A DNA stretch of 36,671 nt from Parachlorella kessleri (GCA_001598975.1 BBXU01000111.1:1-36671); one strand, 5' to 3'; counted from the first letter of the stretch, positions 12,401-23,311 are shown. Notes: a model not told the origin generated them from the sequence alone. A program made the numbers and translations.

Positions 12401-13004
12401 TACTCCAGTTGCTAAGGGGGCCGTGTAGTTCTCTCACATGTCCTACCAAGCACCCCTGAAGCATTCCGCGCCCCAGCAGGCCGGGCGATTCACACCGCAA
12501 GTACTGAGGCCTCGCACCTGAGGGCCATACACATCCACAAACCCGGCCGCTGCAGCGGACTGTGTGGCATTCTCCTTCCTCTTGCGAGCCTTCTTGCCAG
12601 CACGCACCCGCTGGGCCGGCTGTGCAGCAAAGTATGGGGCCCTGTGTGGCAGCATAAGAACGAATACGTGACCTTAGCAGCTACCTCAGCAAAACCTTCT
12701 GCACGAGCACTGACTTGCACTGAGCTTTGAGGTACTAAAGCAGTGCGGGCGCACACTAGCAAGCTCCAGCCCTGACAAACACAAACCCCAACTCAGCACG
12801 CTTTGCAACTGCCTGGCCCTCCAGGCAACCTTCCGGCAGAGCAGGCCCTTGCCTGTCAGCTGGTGCCGGTGCTGTGGCCCTAACTTGAGCCCCGTCTTGG
12901 GGCAGCTTGGGCACGCTGGGGGCATCATCGGCCGCCTGCTCAGGCAGCTCCCCTTCTTCAAGCTCTTGATCCGATACTTGTGCCCCTGAAGGTTGACCCG
13001 CCAT
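6417..13004 (-). CDS. DEDDh 3'-5' exoribonuclease, SDN5/REXO family
   Basis: Similar to plant small-RNA-degrading nuclease 5 and animal/yeast REX exonucleases, which trim RNA 3' ends in the nucleus. Fifteen exons phase cleanly (starts to ends, leftward): 13004-12787, 12641-12518, 12303-12187, 11881-11807, 11614-11539, 11181-10465, 10158-10058, 9705-9642, 9307-9177, 8857-8740, 8329-8194, 7723-7659, 7383-7269, 7029-6834, 6542-6417; 792 residues. Exo I is LDCEM (D453, E455), Exo [10 protein letters not shown] (D536), Exo [11 protein letters not shown] (H583, D588), so all five catalytic residues are present. The plant-like N-terminal block [19 protein letters not shown] and [20 protein letters not shown] is kept, as is the C-terminal [17 protein letters not shown]. 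Exon 6 adds a ~200-residue low-complexity linker with KKRKRE and PKRQRLR, likely nuclear signals. Intron 13 uses a GC donor. The first exon is the least certain. Confidence 0.87.
7612..7637. repeat. 11-bp perfect hairpin in an exoribonuclease intron
   Basis: GCCTGGCAGGG (7612-7622) and its exact reverse complement (7627-7637) are separated by four bases. The element is inside the intron between exons 12 and 13 of the minus-strand exoribonuclease gene. It resembles the hairpin at 11742-11765: both have a GGCAGGG / CCCTGCC core. Confidence 0.75.
9719..9742. repeat. Tetranucleotide (GGCA)n microsatellite
   Basis: About five tandem copies of GGCA lie just upstream (in gene sense) of exon 8 of the exoribonuclease gene, inside the intron near its acceptor. 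A simple, slippage-prone repeat. Confidence 0.7.
11742..11765. repeat. 11-bp near-perfect palindrome in an exoribonuclease intron
   Basis: GGGGGGCAGGG (11742-11752) and CCCTGCCCCCC (11755-11765) are exact reverse complements with only CA between them. The palindrome lies in the intron between exons 4 and 5 of the exoribonuclease gene. As DNA it could form a cruciform; as RNA it would need a loop of at least four bases. Confidence 0.75.
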
Positions 13005-13574
13005 GGTATGCAGAACTCCAGGGTCCCAGGGCGCTACAAGTGTTCGCACACACTGCAGTGGTGGTGAGATGTTGCATGCGGCCTTGCCAGCCCGGGCTGA
13101 TGGCTCTTGTATTGAAGTCGATAGCAGCACACCTTAAACTGCAGTACTCATTTCAGTGCATTTCAATGCTTACGTGGTCCCCCGCCAGCGCCTATCAGGG
13201 AGGAGCGCACCCAGCAGAGTGCCAGCTGGAGTATGCGGGCTTGGGGAGAGGGCTGCTTGCTCAGAACTCAGGGAAGTCCCAGAGCATATACCCAGCCCTG
13301 TCGTATTATGTTTCCCGTGTCAGTCCAGTCCGCCCATACCTCCCCTCTGTTTGCACTGCCGGCCACCAACCAGTTACAGTTCCACCCTGCTGATTCTCTG
13401 TCCTCAAAACTGCCACCACAAACAAGGTCAGAGAGAAGGGCACAGACAACTAGTTGACCCACTGTATTCGTATCGTATCTAGCCTGACCAGGAGCCTTCT
13501 GCCATGAAGCAAGGCATCCAAGGACAAACAAGAGTTCATACAACCGACAGTACAGAAATACTTCTGCCATCTGC
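13005..13574. other. Intergenic: exoribonuclease 5' side and POLR1D-like 3' UTR
   Basis: 570 bases between two genes in the same orientation. A minus-strand TGTAA at 13378-13374, about 200 bases past the stop of the upstream gene, is a reasonable poly(A) signal for it. The remainder should hold the promoter of the exoribonuclease gene. No additional exon or RNA was recognised. Confidence 0.4.
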
Positions 13575-15188
13575 CTAATCTGGTTCAATACTGCCACTGT
13601 CGCTACTGCCGCTTTTTCTGCTGTGACTTCGCCGCCCCTTTCTCCGCTTACGGGCCTTGTCCTTCTCCTTCTTCCTCCTCTTTTTCTCTTTCGCCTCCCG
13701 CCGCTCTTTCTTCCTGCGCCGCCGCTCCTCATCCGGCCCCTGTCCTACTGCAGCCCTGCCAGCCACCCCAGCATAGCCAGTTGGCTCTTCACCAAGGGAT
13801 TGCCTTCCTGCATTGTCCAGGCTGTCAGCTGGCTTTGTCTCCAGCCAAGCAGGCTTGGCGGGGCCCACAGGGCGCCTCCGCAGGACACCCGTGTCCTCGT
13901 TCTGAAGCTCAGCGTCCTCAGCGGGAGGTGCCATGTAAGGGCCGGCCTCATCCATGCGCGAACCCAGCGCACCCCGGCCCCTGCAGGGGCAGAATGGTGG
14001 AAGGCAACCTGTTTGAACGGAGGGTGGGTTGAGGGTACTGTCTAAAGTGCTCACACTTGCTGATCAAGTAGTAGGCATCAGTCGAGGCCATGCTCCAGCC
14101 ACCTGGAGAATGCTTGCCTGCGACATCGACCTAGGTACCTTGGGTGCCCCTCTACTTCTCACTAAGACTAGGGGCACACGCCCACACTTCTCTAACAAGA
14201 CAGACGGAGCCACGGGGCCAGGAGCTCACCTCACTCGCTTGCCTCTGAAGGCGTCTTCCAGGTCCAGCTCCTCCCCAGCAGGCCCAGCAGCATCTGCATG
14301 CGGGCTGGCGTAGGCACTGTCAGCCCTGCCTGCTGAAGCCTCACGGGGCCGGGGGTCATCATCGCTCCTGTCGCTAGAGGTTACGCTGCGGCTACGACTC
14401 CTATGGGACCGGCTGCCGCCACTTTTCCCTTTGCTGCGCCTCCGCTTGCGGTTGTTACGGCCTTCACTGCTGTCATCACCGCTGCCTAACAGTGGCCTGC
14501 TGTCTCCCCTGCTGCCATGCGCCCCATCCCGCCGCCTATCTTGCCGCCGGCTGGGGCGCCTGCCATGCCTGTTGTGCCTAGGGCTGCCATGGTCTTGCTG
14601 TCCCCTATCAGACTTCTGGCGGTCCGGGCTACGGTCACGCTGGTGATCGGGTTCCCCAGAGGCTGCTTCCCTTTCCTGCTGCTGCTTCCTCCGTGCCCAC
14701 AGCTCCTCTTCTTCAGCCCTCTTATTTGCTGCAGGAGGCAGCAGGTACATTCCACCTACGCTCGCTGAGTGACAGGCGTCCGTGCGGCAGGCAGGTGTCC
14801 CCTCGCCGCGAAATGCTCCCACAGCGTAGACTAGTTGGCAAAACCGTCTACGAGACATTGTAACGATCAACAACAAGTCTATGACAGCAGTGCTGGCATC
14901 GCAGCTAGCTGCCCAGTGACACACCTTGCTGGACGCTGCGGATGGTGTTGATTAGAAACCGCTCGTTGGGCCGCTCCCGTTGGACAGGCCTCTGCAGATA
15001 AGCTGTCACTCCGTGCCCTGCATAACGGGTAAACTCGTGGCGTCAGGGAAAGCGCCAGTCCACTGTTGAGTGCCGTCATGTTGCTGGGTTACAACAAACC
15101 ACCACTTACTCTGAGCCTTCTCCTTGAGCTGCTCAATGTCACGCAAGATGGCCTCCTCCAAAGCAAGTTGTGCACGCCTATCTGCCAT
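13575..15188 (-). CDS. POLR1D-like (isoform-2 type) RS/KR-rich nuclear protein
   Basis: Four exons (15188-15110, 15017-14925, 14728-14230, 13980-13575) give 358 residues. The N-terminal ~60 residues, MADRRAQLALEEAILRDIEQ then RPNERFLINTIRSVQQANKR, resemble the human POLR1D alternative product (isoform 2, NKRFLINTIKNTL motif). That product is not the AC19 polymerase subunit and exists as a separate protein in plants. The rest is low complexity: an Arg/Asp/Ser tract (SRSHRSRSRSVTSSDRSDDD), LEDAFRGKRVRGRG near residue 230, and a basic helical tail of Lys/Arg/Glu (ERRRRKKERREAKEKKRRKK) ending GSSDSGSIEPD. RS-like and KR-rich tails suggest a nuclear speckle, splicing or nucleolar location. The biochemical role is unknown. 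The homology rests on a short motif recalled from memory. Confidence 0.7.
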
Positions 15189-16832
15189 CCACGACTTGGT
15201 GGCACTTGCGAGCTTAGCTTAGTAGCCCATGGTGTTCTCGTGCATGACCGGATTAAGGGCAATCGGTGTTCTTCCCTAGCTCTGCTATATTGTACACCAG
15301 CAACTCAGCAGCCGCTTTCGCCGTCCCACGCAAAGAAGGCCTGCTGAGCATGGTGTGCTGACTCACTGGGCGCCATGACTACACATTGCGCAGCACGCAA
15401 TGTCAGGCGTTCAAGTTTTGGGTGGCAGATCGAGCAACCCAAGGTTGGGAGCTGTCAGAACTGAATGCAAGCTTGCTTGCTTGAGGTTATCTTGGGGGGC
15501 CTTGCCTGAGTGACCAAAAATGCGCCTCATAGCCTGCACATGGTATAGCTGATACACCTCCAGATTTGGAGCACTGCCACCGCGGTCCACCCTCACCCAC
15601 TTCCAAACTCAAGGCTTACCAAGCAAGTCTTTCAGAGAGGCGGTCACGAGCAGGAGAGAGAGACACACAGACGCCTGTGCTAGCCATGTGCTAAGCGGGC
15701 GCTGAAAGCATCTAGGCCTGCCCACCTACGATCACTGCTACTCACAAGCCTCACAAAACTGCCCACCCAAGCTGCTCAGGGTACCATGCGCCAGGTAGCA
15801 ACATATAAGCACACACTGGCCACAACCACGACCTTGGCATATGCCACATACCCACACACAAGTTAAGCAAGTGTCACCAAATCCGCACTCAAACACTGTG
15901 TACACCACATGCGGCCACCTATCCCAAGCAGATCGCAGCCCAGGAAGAGATGATGAGCGCTGACGCATATGAAAGGCACTGACAAACCAAGAGGCACGGC
16001 ATCCTGTCCTAGCAAGGCAATAATGGGACCCGCAAAGACCAGCTCCTATCCAACAAACATCAGCCAGCATGGCCCGCAAACAGAAAAAGAATGCACATTA
16101 TGACACTATACGTAATGTACACGCCAGGTGCTCGGGAGACAAGCCGTGGCCTGCTCCCCACCAATTGCAATGAAACACAAGTGCTGGGCGAAGCAAGGGG
16201 TGCAGAAGCAGAAGTTCTCGATCGTCAAGTTCTATTGCCCGCAAACATGCATTCCATCACACATCCGCCCGCCCTTGCGGGCGGCCATGGTGGCTAAGTA
16301 CCCAGCGCGCTATGTCCGCGACATATAGCAGCAGCGGCAGCAGCAGCAGCAAAAGAGGTGGAAGCCGCAAGGGGCATACGTCAAAATGGTAGTAGCAGAG
16401 GAACGAGCGCATGCTGCTTTTCAAGGCCCAGAGCCCAGGCCGTGGCCTGCCCGCCAGGCAGGCATAGCCGGGCACGAGGGCTAGGTGTACGATGTAGCCT
16501 GCTGCTGCTTTCTTGCGCTCCTGTCCTATAATAGCTCTGCCATCAAGGCTCTTGTGTCGTCAGCCTTTCAAGTAACGGGACGGTCCATGCTCAGACAGCT
16601 CACTAGCCGAGTCCACCTTGCCTTTCCCTCGACCATTTCCCGCCAGCGGCCTGCAACACACCCGTGAATTGGTAAGGTGCCCTGTGACAACACTAGTCTA
16701 GCATTCACGACATTGCTGCTGGGAAGCCACGCACGCAACTTCTGATGTTTTGATCACCAGCTCAAACAACAATCAAATCAGACCATGTAGATGCTAGGCC
16801 TTCATGAAGATATAACTCCAACTGTAGTACAC
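15189..16832. other. 1.6-kb stretch without recognisable genes
   Basis: Between the POLR1D-like start codon and the last possible stop of the RRM gene I see no exon with family resemblance. Short open frames here lack the GC-ending codons of neighbouring exons. Visible structure: a CAG/GCA-rich run at 16328-16351 and a GC-rich 7-bp hairpin (CCGCCCG / CGGGCGG) at 16265-16284. It probably holds the POLR1D-like promoter and the RRM gene's 3' UTR; a non-coding RNA cannot be excluded. Confidence 0.4.
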
Positions 16833-19055
16833 TTAAATCGGTGCTTGTGGCTCTGAAAGCCAGCACATCCAGCCGCATGTAGCAAATGACAACGTGCTGC
16901 CAGCAGGGCAGGAACATGCGATGAGCAGCCAGCTGGAATTGATGAGGTACCTGGGATATGGCAATTGGCTATGTGGGCGCACGCCCTGCCCGCCTGGCTG
17001 CTGCTCATAGTAATGGTGCTGCTGCTGCCGTGCATAACCACTGCCGCTGCTGCTGCCCGGTGTACTCGGCGCATGTTGCTGCTGGCCCGGCTGCACTGGT
17101 CCCCGGCCTGGGCTACCACCGTATGAGCCTGGCGCTGGGTAGGGGAAGGCTGCAGCGGCACCTGGGTAGCCGCTCATTTGCTGCATCATGACGTAGGGGC
17201 TAGGATAGCCCATGCTATATGGGGAGGCATGAGGAGGCATCACTCCTGCAGTGCGGCCATACCAGTCGCGAGCTATTATATATCAGACACCGACTGGGCA
17301 GCGGGCAGGATGCCATTGACAAAGTGAGCGACAAGACCTGCCACGGATACCTGCATAGCTGGCTATTAACACTCGCTTGTTGCCCAGAGTTGCGAAACAG
17401 AAAGTCGTGAAAACACAGGGAATGGGGTTCTGCTATGGTAGCAAGAGTACAGCGCCCAAAAGCCAGCCTCGAGCCCCACCTCCCTTACATAATCGGGCAC
17501 TGAAGAACATGACACCCACACCAACAGCAGCGCAGCTACCTAGCCTCAGACTCTCTTACCTGGGCCGTAGGGGAACATGCCAAAGCCATATGGTGAGCCA
17601 GGAACCTGCGCATATGGCAGCGGCGCCGCAGCACGGCCATAGCCTCGCCCAGCGGCAGCTGGGCTGCTGCCAGGGCCCAAAACTACTGCTGCTGCGCCGC
17701 CGGTGACGCCGCCCAGCCTGCTGCCGCTGGTGACGCTGCTGCTGCTGGCCTGCGAGCCTGCTCCCTTGGGGGTGGCATGCTTGATCTCTACTCGTTTGCC
17801 GCCCAGCTCCTGCATCGAGCCTGCTGCAAAGACCCGCTCCACTGCCGCGTCTTCCTCGAACGTCACGAACCTGGCCAGGTTATGCATGGAAGTATGTTTG
17901 GCTGCAGCATGCTTTGCTCTGGCTGACTGGAAGACACTCACACTATCTGGTATTACCGTTCCAACATGCACTAGGAATAGAAACCATAAAGCAAGGTCCA
18001 TGTTGCATTTACTGAAACCCCTATGAGCAGGTCCTGTGCCCACACAGCATTATGTCTCCATTTGGACTTGGCAAACAAAATACTTACCCAAACCCACGTG
18101 AGCGACCAGTCATGTGGTCCTGCATAATCTGCGCGTCGCTGACTGGGCCGTACTGCTCGAAGTATGCTCTAAACTCAACTGCAGTCCAGCAAGGGGCCGG
18201 GCTTAGTGTACAAAGGGTGCACTCAAGCCAGCAGCCTAGCAGGTCAATAAAGGCACGAAGGCTAGCAAACATCAACCACACTATTAGACGACAACGGGAG
18301 GACAGCATGCAATGAAGTACAGTGTGCAGCCCCGCTCTGCAGATGTCAGCCGGCCATCAGCAAACCTTCGGTTGTATCTGGCGCAAGACCGCCCACAAAA
18401 ATTTTCCGGGCCTTGGGTTTTTGCTCCTGTGGGACCGACTTTTTGGCGTCTATCTGCACAACACAAGAGGTTGGGGGTCGACACCACCGCAAGGTCATTG
18501 TGGTAAGCCGTATGGGTTACTCACAAGAGCCAAATAACCTGGCAAGCCAGGCTTGAGCCTGCGCACCTGTCGGCCATCAATAATATGTATCTCTTGGACA
18601 ACTCGGTCTGCCACCTCCTTGTCCTTGAATGTCACGAAGCCGAAGCCTCGGGGCCTGGACGTGGTCCTATCCCGCATGACAACAGCTGCATCGCACCAGT
18701 CCGCGGTCAGCGTGGTCGCGCCCGGCTAGGGACAGAGGATGCCAGCCAAAGCGATCAGGCGCGATCTCTTACCTTCTACTATCTCTCCATAGTCTCCAAA
18801 ATGCTGGGCGAGTTTCTCTGCAGCGCACAATAAGCGCGGCTTAACGGTGGTGCTGGCAGCACTGCAGCCGCACAGGAGTACCTACCTTCAGTGGTGTCCC
18901 AGCTAAGGCCACCAAGGAACAATTTAGCTCCAGTGTCCCTGCAGAAAGAATCACAGGGAGTCATTGCCGGGAATGGGCCCCTGCCAAGGCCAGCTACCCA
19001 AGCCCCAGCCAACTCACACGCTGGTGCCCGGGCTGGCTTCTTCCTCGGCTGACAT
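16833..19055 (-). CDS. Two-RRM hnRNP-type RNA-binding protein (Musashi/DAZAP1-like)
   Basis: Binds single-stranded RNA and probably acts in mRNA processing or translational control. Exons: 19055-19018, 18938-18886, 18817-18773, 18685-18567, 18453-18366, 18178-18088, 17870-17560, 17245-(16833); all junction phases agree. RRM1 begins at about residue 17 with RNP2 KLFLGGLSW and has RNP1 RGFGFVTF. The linker is DAKKSVPQEQKPKAR. RRM2 starts near residue 102 with KIFVGGLAPDTTEVEFRAYF and again has RGFGFVTF. The C-terminal ~200 residues are Gly/Ser/Ala/Pro/Tyr/Gln-rich (PYAQVPGSPYGFGMFPYGPG, later QQQHHYYEQQPG), a prion-like, phase-separation-prone type common in hnRNPs. The end is unsure: reading on to 16833 adds an atypical hydrophobic, Cys-containing tail, whereas a donor at 16951/16950 would splice it out. 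It is divergent from the aminotransferase gene. Confidence 0.85.
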
Positions 19056-19308
19056 GGCTCCTGGTAACACTGAGGCTTCCCTCAGACCAGTGCCGAATCA
19101 GGAAGCGAACCCCCTTGCCTACATATAAAGCTCCTTCCTTTCTGGCTTTGGCGCGCCTGTTGTATCAGCACCAGGACCATGCTGGCCCTGCGATGATACC
19201 GGTGTCGGGACAGAAGAGCTGTCGACAGTTCATCATTCCCAAGAGGATCGCTTGTAAATGCCCCAGTTGCTCGTTCCAAGGCATCACACTGTCTGATCAG
19301 GAGTTTGC
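19056..19308. promoter_or_regulatory. Divergent promoter region (RRM gene / class IV aminotransferase)
   Basis: 253 bases separate the two start codons on opposite strands. A plus-strand ATATAAAG at 19123-19130 is a possible TATA box for the aminotransferase gene. Nothing equally clear was seen for the minus strand. Confidence 0.4.
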
Positions 19309-22255
19309 ATGCACCGGCATGTGCACGCCAGGCTGCACCTTCGTGCCCCAGCAGTCTTCTCAAAGGCGGCAGTGAATAGCTTTGGAAACCTTGTCTTTTG
19401 CAAGCGCCGCCCTGGAAACCCAATTGTCACCAGGGCGTCTATGGCCTCGGCAGCCCAAGCTGTGGTGCTGGTGAGAGACGGCCAGGTGGTGCCCTGCAGC
19501 GTGGAGGCAGGCGCCTGGTTGGCTCAGAGCCCACGAGGTGAGTCTCTTACCCCCTTGTGCACGCGTATGGGCAGGGTTTGTGAGCTCTGGGGCTACAGCG
19601 GAGGAAGCTATGCTGTAAGCATGGTGAACAGCATGTGAGCCGGCGTAGGTTCGATGCAGGGAGGGTAGCCTTGGTGCACACTCATTATGCATATTGCCCG
19701 GACCAACTCGCCATGTCCCGGACCAACTCGCCATTTATGTACGCCCGCCCAGTGCAGGGGCATACACAACCGCCCGCACCGTGGGCGGCTCGAGCGTGTT
19801 TGAACTCACAAACCATGTCAACAGGCTGGCGTCCTCAGTCAGACTCATGCTGGAGGCTGACTGCAAGGTGGATGTCCCTGATGGCCAGGGTCAAGCGATT
19901 TGGGTTGACTGCGTGCCTGCATGATGCTCTAGAGGGCACCCTGCTGCTTGCCCACCGCCTGCAACCCGAGCCTTGCAGGGGGTTGCAACCCCCCTTTGTA
20001 TCATTGCTCTTGAGATATACCCTCTCCATGGCAGTGCCGTGGTGGTTGTGGTGTTGTAGGAGCACACTCATGGACTCCCGCGCCAAGGTGCCGCAGATGC
20101 TGTCTGCAGGAGGGGAAACCAGGCGCAGCGGAGCTGCAACAAGCCTACCAGCACCTGGGTGACCCGGCGCAGCTGCGACCCCTTATAGTGTCCTCCCTGT
20201 CAGCCGCAGTGGCAGCCTACCGGCAGCACACCTGTCAGGCACAGCTGGCTCAGCACGCGCAGACCCCCAGCAAGCAGTCTGTGGTGGAGGGGCAGCATGC
20301 CGATAATGGGGATCATCGCAAGGGCCCAAGCATGCAGCCTCCTGCCGCTGTTGGCGGCCATCCGGCTTCAGGTCTCCTTGGGAAGCCAGCAGGCAGGACA
20401 GCAGTGGCAGTCCCTGCAGCAGCAGCACCACCAGCACCACCAGCAGCAGCAGCAGCAGCAGCAGCACCAACAGCAGCAACGCAAGCCAGCCACCCGGAAA
20501 GGCCTCATCAAAACGGGTCAGCTGCAGTCTCAGACAGTGCAGCTGAACCCCCAGAGCTGAAGCTAACCGTGCTAGTCACATGGGAGCAGGAGCAAGGCTC
20601 TCATGTTTGGGCGCATGTTAGCGCCCTGCCGGCGCGGCCGAGGCCACCAGTGAAGGCGCAGGTGTGGGCAACGAATAGCTGGAAAGGAGATGGGGCTTGG
20701 GAGCGATGGGAGCTGGCTGGGCCGCTTGGCTGGCTAGTGGGGGTGGCATGCGGCAGCTGGGTGTGAGGCAAGCCAAGCCTTGAGTATATGGAAAGAGTTA
20801 GGGGGTGGTGGGGAGGTGGCGTTGGTGTGCGTGTGTGTGTAGGTTGGGTGGGTGAAGGGAAAGTGGTGAACCTGCTCCACTTTGCTCATTTGCAAGACTC
20901 ACAATCCAGGGTCGGCATGGGTGCAGGTCCGGGGCGCGCCGAGGTCCAACGCGCTGGCTAAGGACAGCGAGTGGGTGCGGCAGCGCAAGGCACTAGAGGC
21001 AGGCAAGCCGGCAGATGTGAATGAGGTGCGGCTGGCTACAGTGGCAAGTCAAAAGAGGAAGCTCGCTGCACATGCGGTGTGCAGGAGGTTGTGCAGGTCG
21101 CATTGTGGCGGCATGGGGCTGACAGCTTTGAACACTCACACATCTCACGCTTTGCCTGCCTGCGCCTGCCTGCAACAGTTTGCCAGGGTGTTGCCTGCCC
21201 CCCACATGCGGTAGCACCATGCCCCCAACAGCCGGCCGGCAAAAGGGCGCCTCTTGACCCACCCCCCTGTGACTCACCGCATAGCGCCAAGCGCAGGTAC
21301 TCCTAGCTGACCCCTCCGGCCGCGTGCTTGAGGGCTCCACCAGCAACTTCTTTGCGGTGGTTGGCGGCGTGGTCCACACGGCTGGGGAGGGGGTGCTGGA
21401 GGGCACGGTGAGGGCTGTGGCCCTGGATGTGGCGCGGCGTGAGGGCATCCCCGTGGTCCTCGAGGCGCCCAGGCTGCAGGTGGGCGGGGGGGCGGGCGAG
21501 CGGGGGGGTGGGCGGGCGGGCCAGGGGAGACAAGGAGGTTGCTGAGGGTCAGGTGGGTGTGGGAGGTGGGCAGGCAGGGGTAGCGTGAATGAGTTGCGGC
21601 GGGTCGTTTCTTCGAAGAGAGGGTGGGAGGGAGGGTAGGTGTGAGCTGGTCGCGAGAGATTGGTTGGGCTGGCAGGGCTGCCAGGCACCTCAGCAAGCTT
21701 TGTAGAGTGCTGACAATTTTGAAGCTTCCAGGCGGGTTCCTTTCTGTCGTGCAGTGGACATGTCGCGGCCCAAACTGACAGCAAACAGTGCCTGGGCAAA
21801 GGTGGCCACCTGGGACAGTTGAGGCCCTGCTAGCACCAGTTGTTTCTCGCCTTGCGCATGGCTGTGGTGCCTGTAGTGCACCTAACACAGGAAAACTGTA
21901 TTTTTTGGGAGATAGTCGGGTGGAGGCATAGGTTCACTTGGCGGCAGAAGACTTCGTTTCTTGAACAGCTCTGCTGGCGGTCGCCGCATCTCCGCCTCAA
22001 CCTTTTCCTTGGACATTAGGCTGCCCCATGTTTGACCGTGCACCTTGCCTGCGTTTCCTTTATTTGCAGGACATAGATCTCTGGGAGGGCGCCTTCATCA
22101 GCAGCACCTCCCGCCTGGTGCTTCCCCTGGATGAGCTGGCAGCGCCCGAGTGGGACCCACCCCTGATCAAACAGTGGCCCAGGGATGGGACCGTGGCTAG
22201 GTTGGAGCAGCTTGTGCTACAAGAAATTGAGGCCTTCAGCGAGCCTCTAAGATGA
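19309..22255 (+). CDS. Class IV PLP-dependent aminotransferase-like protein
   Basis: Fold type IV PLP enzyme (branched-chain aminotransferase / aminodeoxychorismate lyase fold), closest in memory to plant D-amino-acid-aminotransferase-like proteins. The substrate is not predictable. Six exons: 19309-19537, 19758-19867, 20110-20661, 20927-21025, 21297-21479, 22070-22255; 452 residues from ATG 19309, or 408 from ATG 19441. The longer start adds an Arg-rich, acid-free leader (HRHVHARLHLRAPAVF..., ending VTRAS) that looks like an organelle transit peptide. Motifs: AYTTARTVGGSSVFELTNHV, then SNALAKDSEWVRQRKALE whose K309 aligns by spacing with the Schiff-base lysine, then VLEGSTSNFF (E342 in the usual E-G-x-x-S-N motif), GVLEGTVRAVALDVARREGI and DLWEGAFISSTSRLVLPLDE. 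Exon 3 carries an odd ~110-residue low-complexity insertion with a polyalanine run. It is convergent with the LRR-like gene. Confidence 0.82.
19697..19734. repeat. 20-bp tandem duplication in aminotransferase intron 1
   Basis: CCCGGACCAACTCGCCATGT at 19697-19716 is repeated at 19717-19734 (18 bases match exactly). It lies 23 bases before the exon 2 acceptor, so it may affect the branch-point and pyrimidine region. Confidence 0.8.
20419..20476 (+). repeat. GCA trinucleotide tract encoding polyalanine
   Basis: In-frame GCA/CCA repeats inside exon 3 of the aminotransferase gene encode runs of Ala and Pro, including eight consecutive alanines. The tract is codon-pure and so likely length-variable by slippage. 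Confidence 0.8.
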
Positions 22256-23311
22256 TATAAGAAGCGTGGCAGTGGCATGGTGAGCGGCTTAGCAGAAGCT
22301 GTGCACCCAACATGTAGCGGGACGCACTAGCAGCAAGCAAATATGTGGAAGAAAGAGTGAGCGGCTTAGCCTAATCATAATGGGCAAGGGCATCATCAAG
22401 AGCAAGCCTTGGCTATAGTGGGTACTCATTGCTGCCGTCGGGTGGCATGGTGAAGCAAGTGTGCCAGAGTCACTAGTGCCTATGCTATGGCAGGCAATGG
22501 AAACTGAGCTGAGTTAAGGGGGATTGACACTAACGTGGCTGGATGAAGTTATTAGTAAGGGTGGCTGGTGTGCGAACAGAGTTGTAGGTGAACTGTAGTG
22601 AGAGAGGGCAAATTACTTCAGGGTATTCAAGCTTGTATGCTGTCACGTATTAGTCCACCTGTCAGTTTGGCCAAGGTCGTGATCAATCTTGGAACATTGT
22701 GTATTAGTGGATAGCCGTCAGTGGTAGGACAGCTGCATTCATATTGGCCTGCCTGTTCATTCCTTGCTGGAAGATCCAAAAGGTGCACCGGTGTAGTTTT
22801 CGCTAGCATGTGCTGTTGACCATTGTGACCTGCCGGCCCACCATTTATATATATGGTGGCTGTCTTGCCAGAACCCTCGTACATGCACCATGCGTGCCTC
22901 TAACTACCACCCTTTAAAGAGTCGCGTTGCATGCTGACACAACACATGCAGGTCTGTGAATGGTCGAGCTACTTTTCTATCGCAGCTTTAGTCAGCGACA
23001 TGACAGCAAATGCCGACACGTTCAGCCAGCAGGAGTGCTACAAGGGCAGGCATGCACGGGTACCGGAGAAAGAAAGCCAGCAGCGCGTGGTGTACCAGCG
23101 CAGCGCCGCATGACAGTGCAGGTTGCGCTGGTTATGATAGCTAGACACAGATGCTCTCTGGAACGGGCAGCCACAGTACCAACCGACTCCAACAAAACCT
23201 ATTTGTAGGAGCCTCAAGGTGCCTCACCGCCTTGCTGGCAGCAGCAGTCTGTTCTACTACATCTGGTGACACGTGGCAGCCTAGCCACCCAGCCCTAGCA
23301 CAGCTGCTAGC
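22256..23311. other. 1.05-kb convergent region without recognisable genes
   Basis: Lies between the aminotransferase stop and the minus-strand LRR-like stop. It is more AT-rich than its neighbours. A 14-base direct repeat (GTGAGCGGCTTAGC) occurs at 22280-22293 and 22357-22370, and a TATATATA run lies near 22848. An 85-codon open frame on the minus strand (22884-22627) is judged accidental. The stretch probably holds two 3' UTRs. Confidence 0.4.

Noticed and set aside
13623..14045. 140-codon plus-strand frame rich in Leu and Pro
   Set aside because: Antisense of the Lys/Arg/Glu-rich tail of the POLR1D-like gene; composition is fully explained by the coding strand.
19640..19660. GGTTCGA resembling a tRNA B box
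   Set aside because: No matching A box, acceptor stem or T-arm pairing around it; it lies in an intron of the aminotransferase gene.
20183..20479. Poly-leucine open frame on the minus strand
   Set aside because: It is the reverse reading of the GCA/polyalanine tract; not a membrane protein gene.
22627..22884. 85-codon minus-strand frame starting with ATG
   Set aside because: Uses many A/T-ending codons (ATA, CTA) unlike all genuine exons here, lies in a 3' region and matches nothing recognised.
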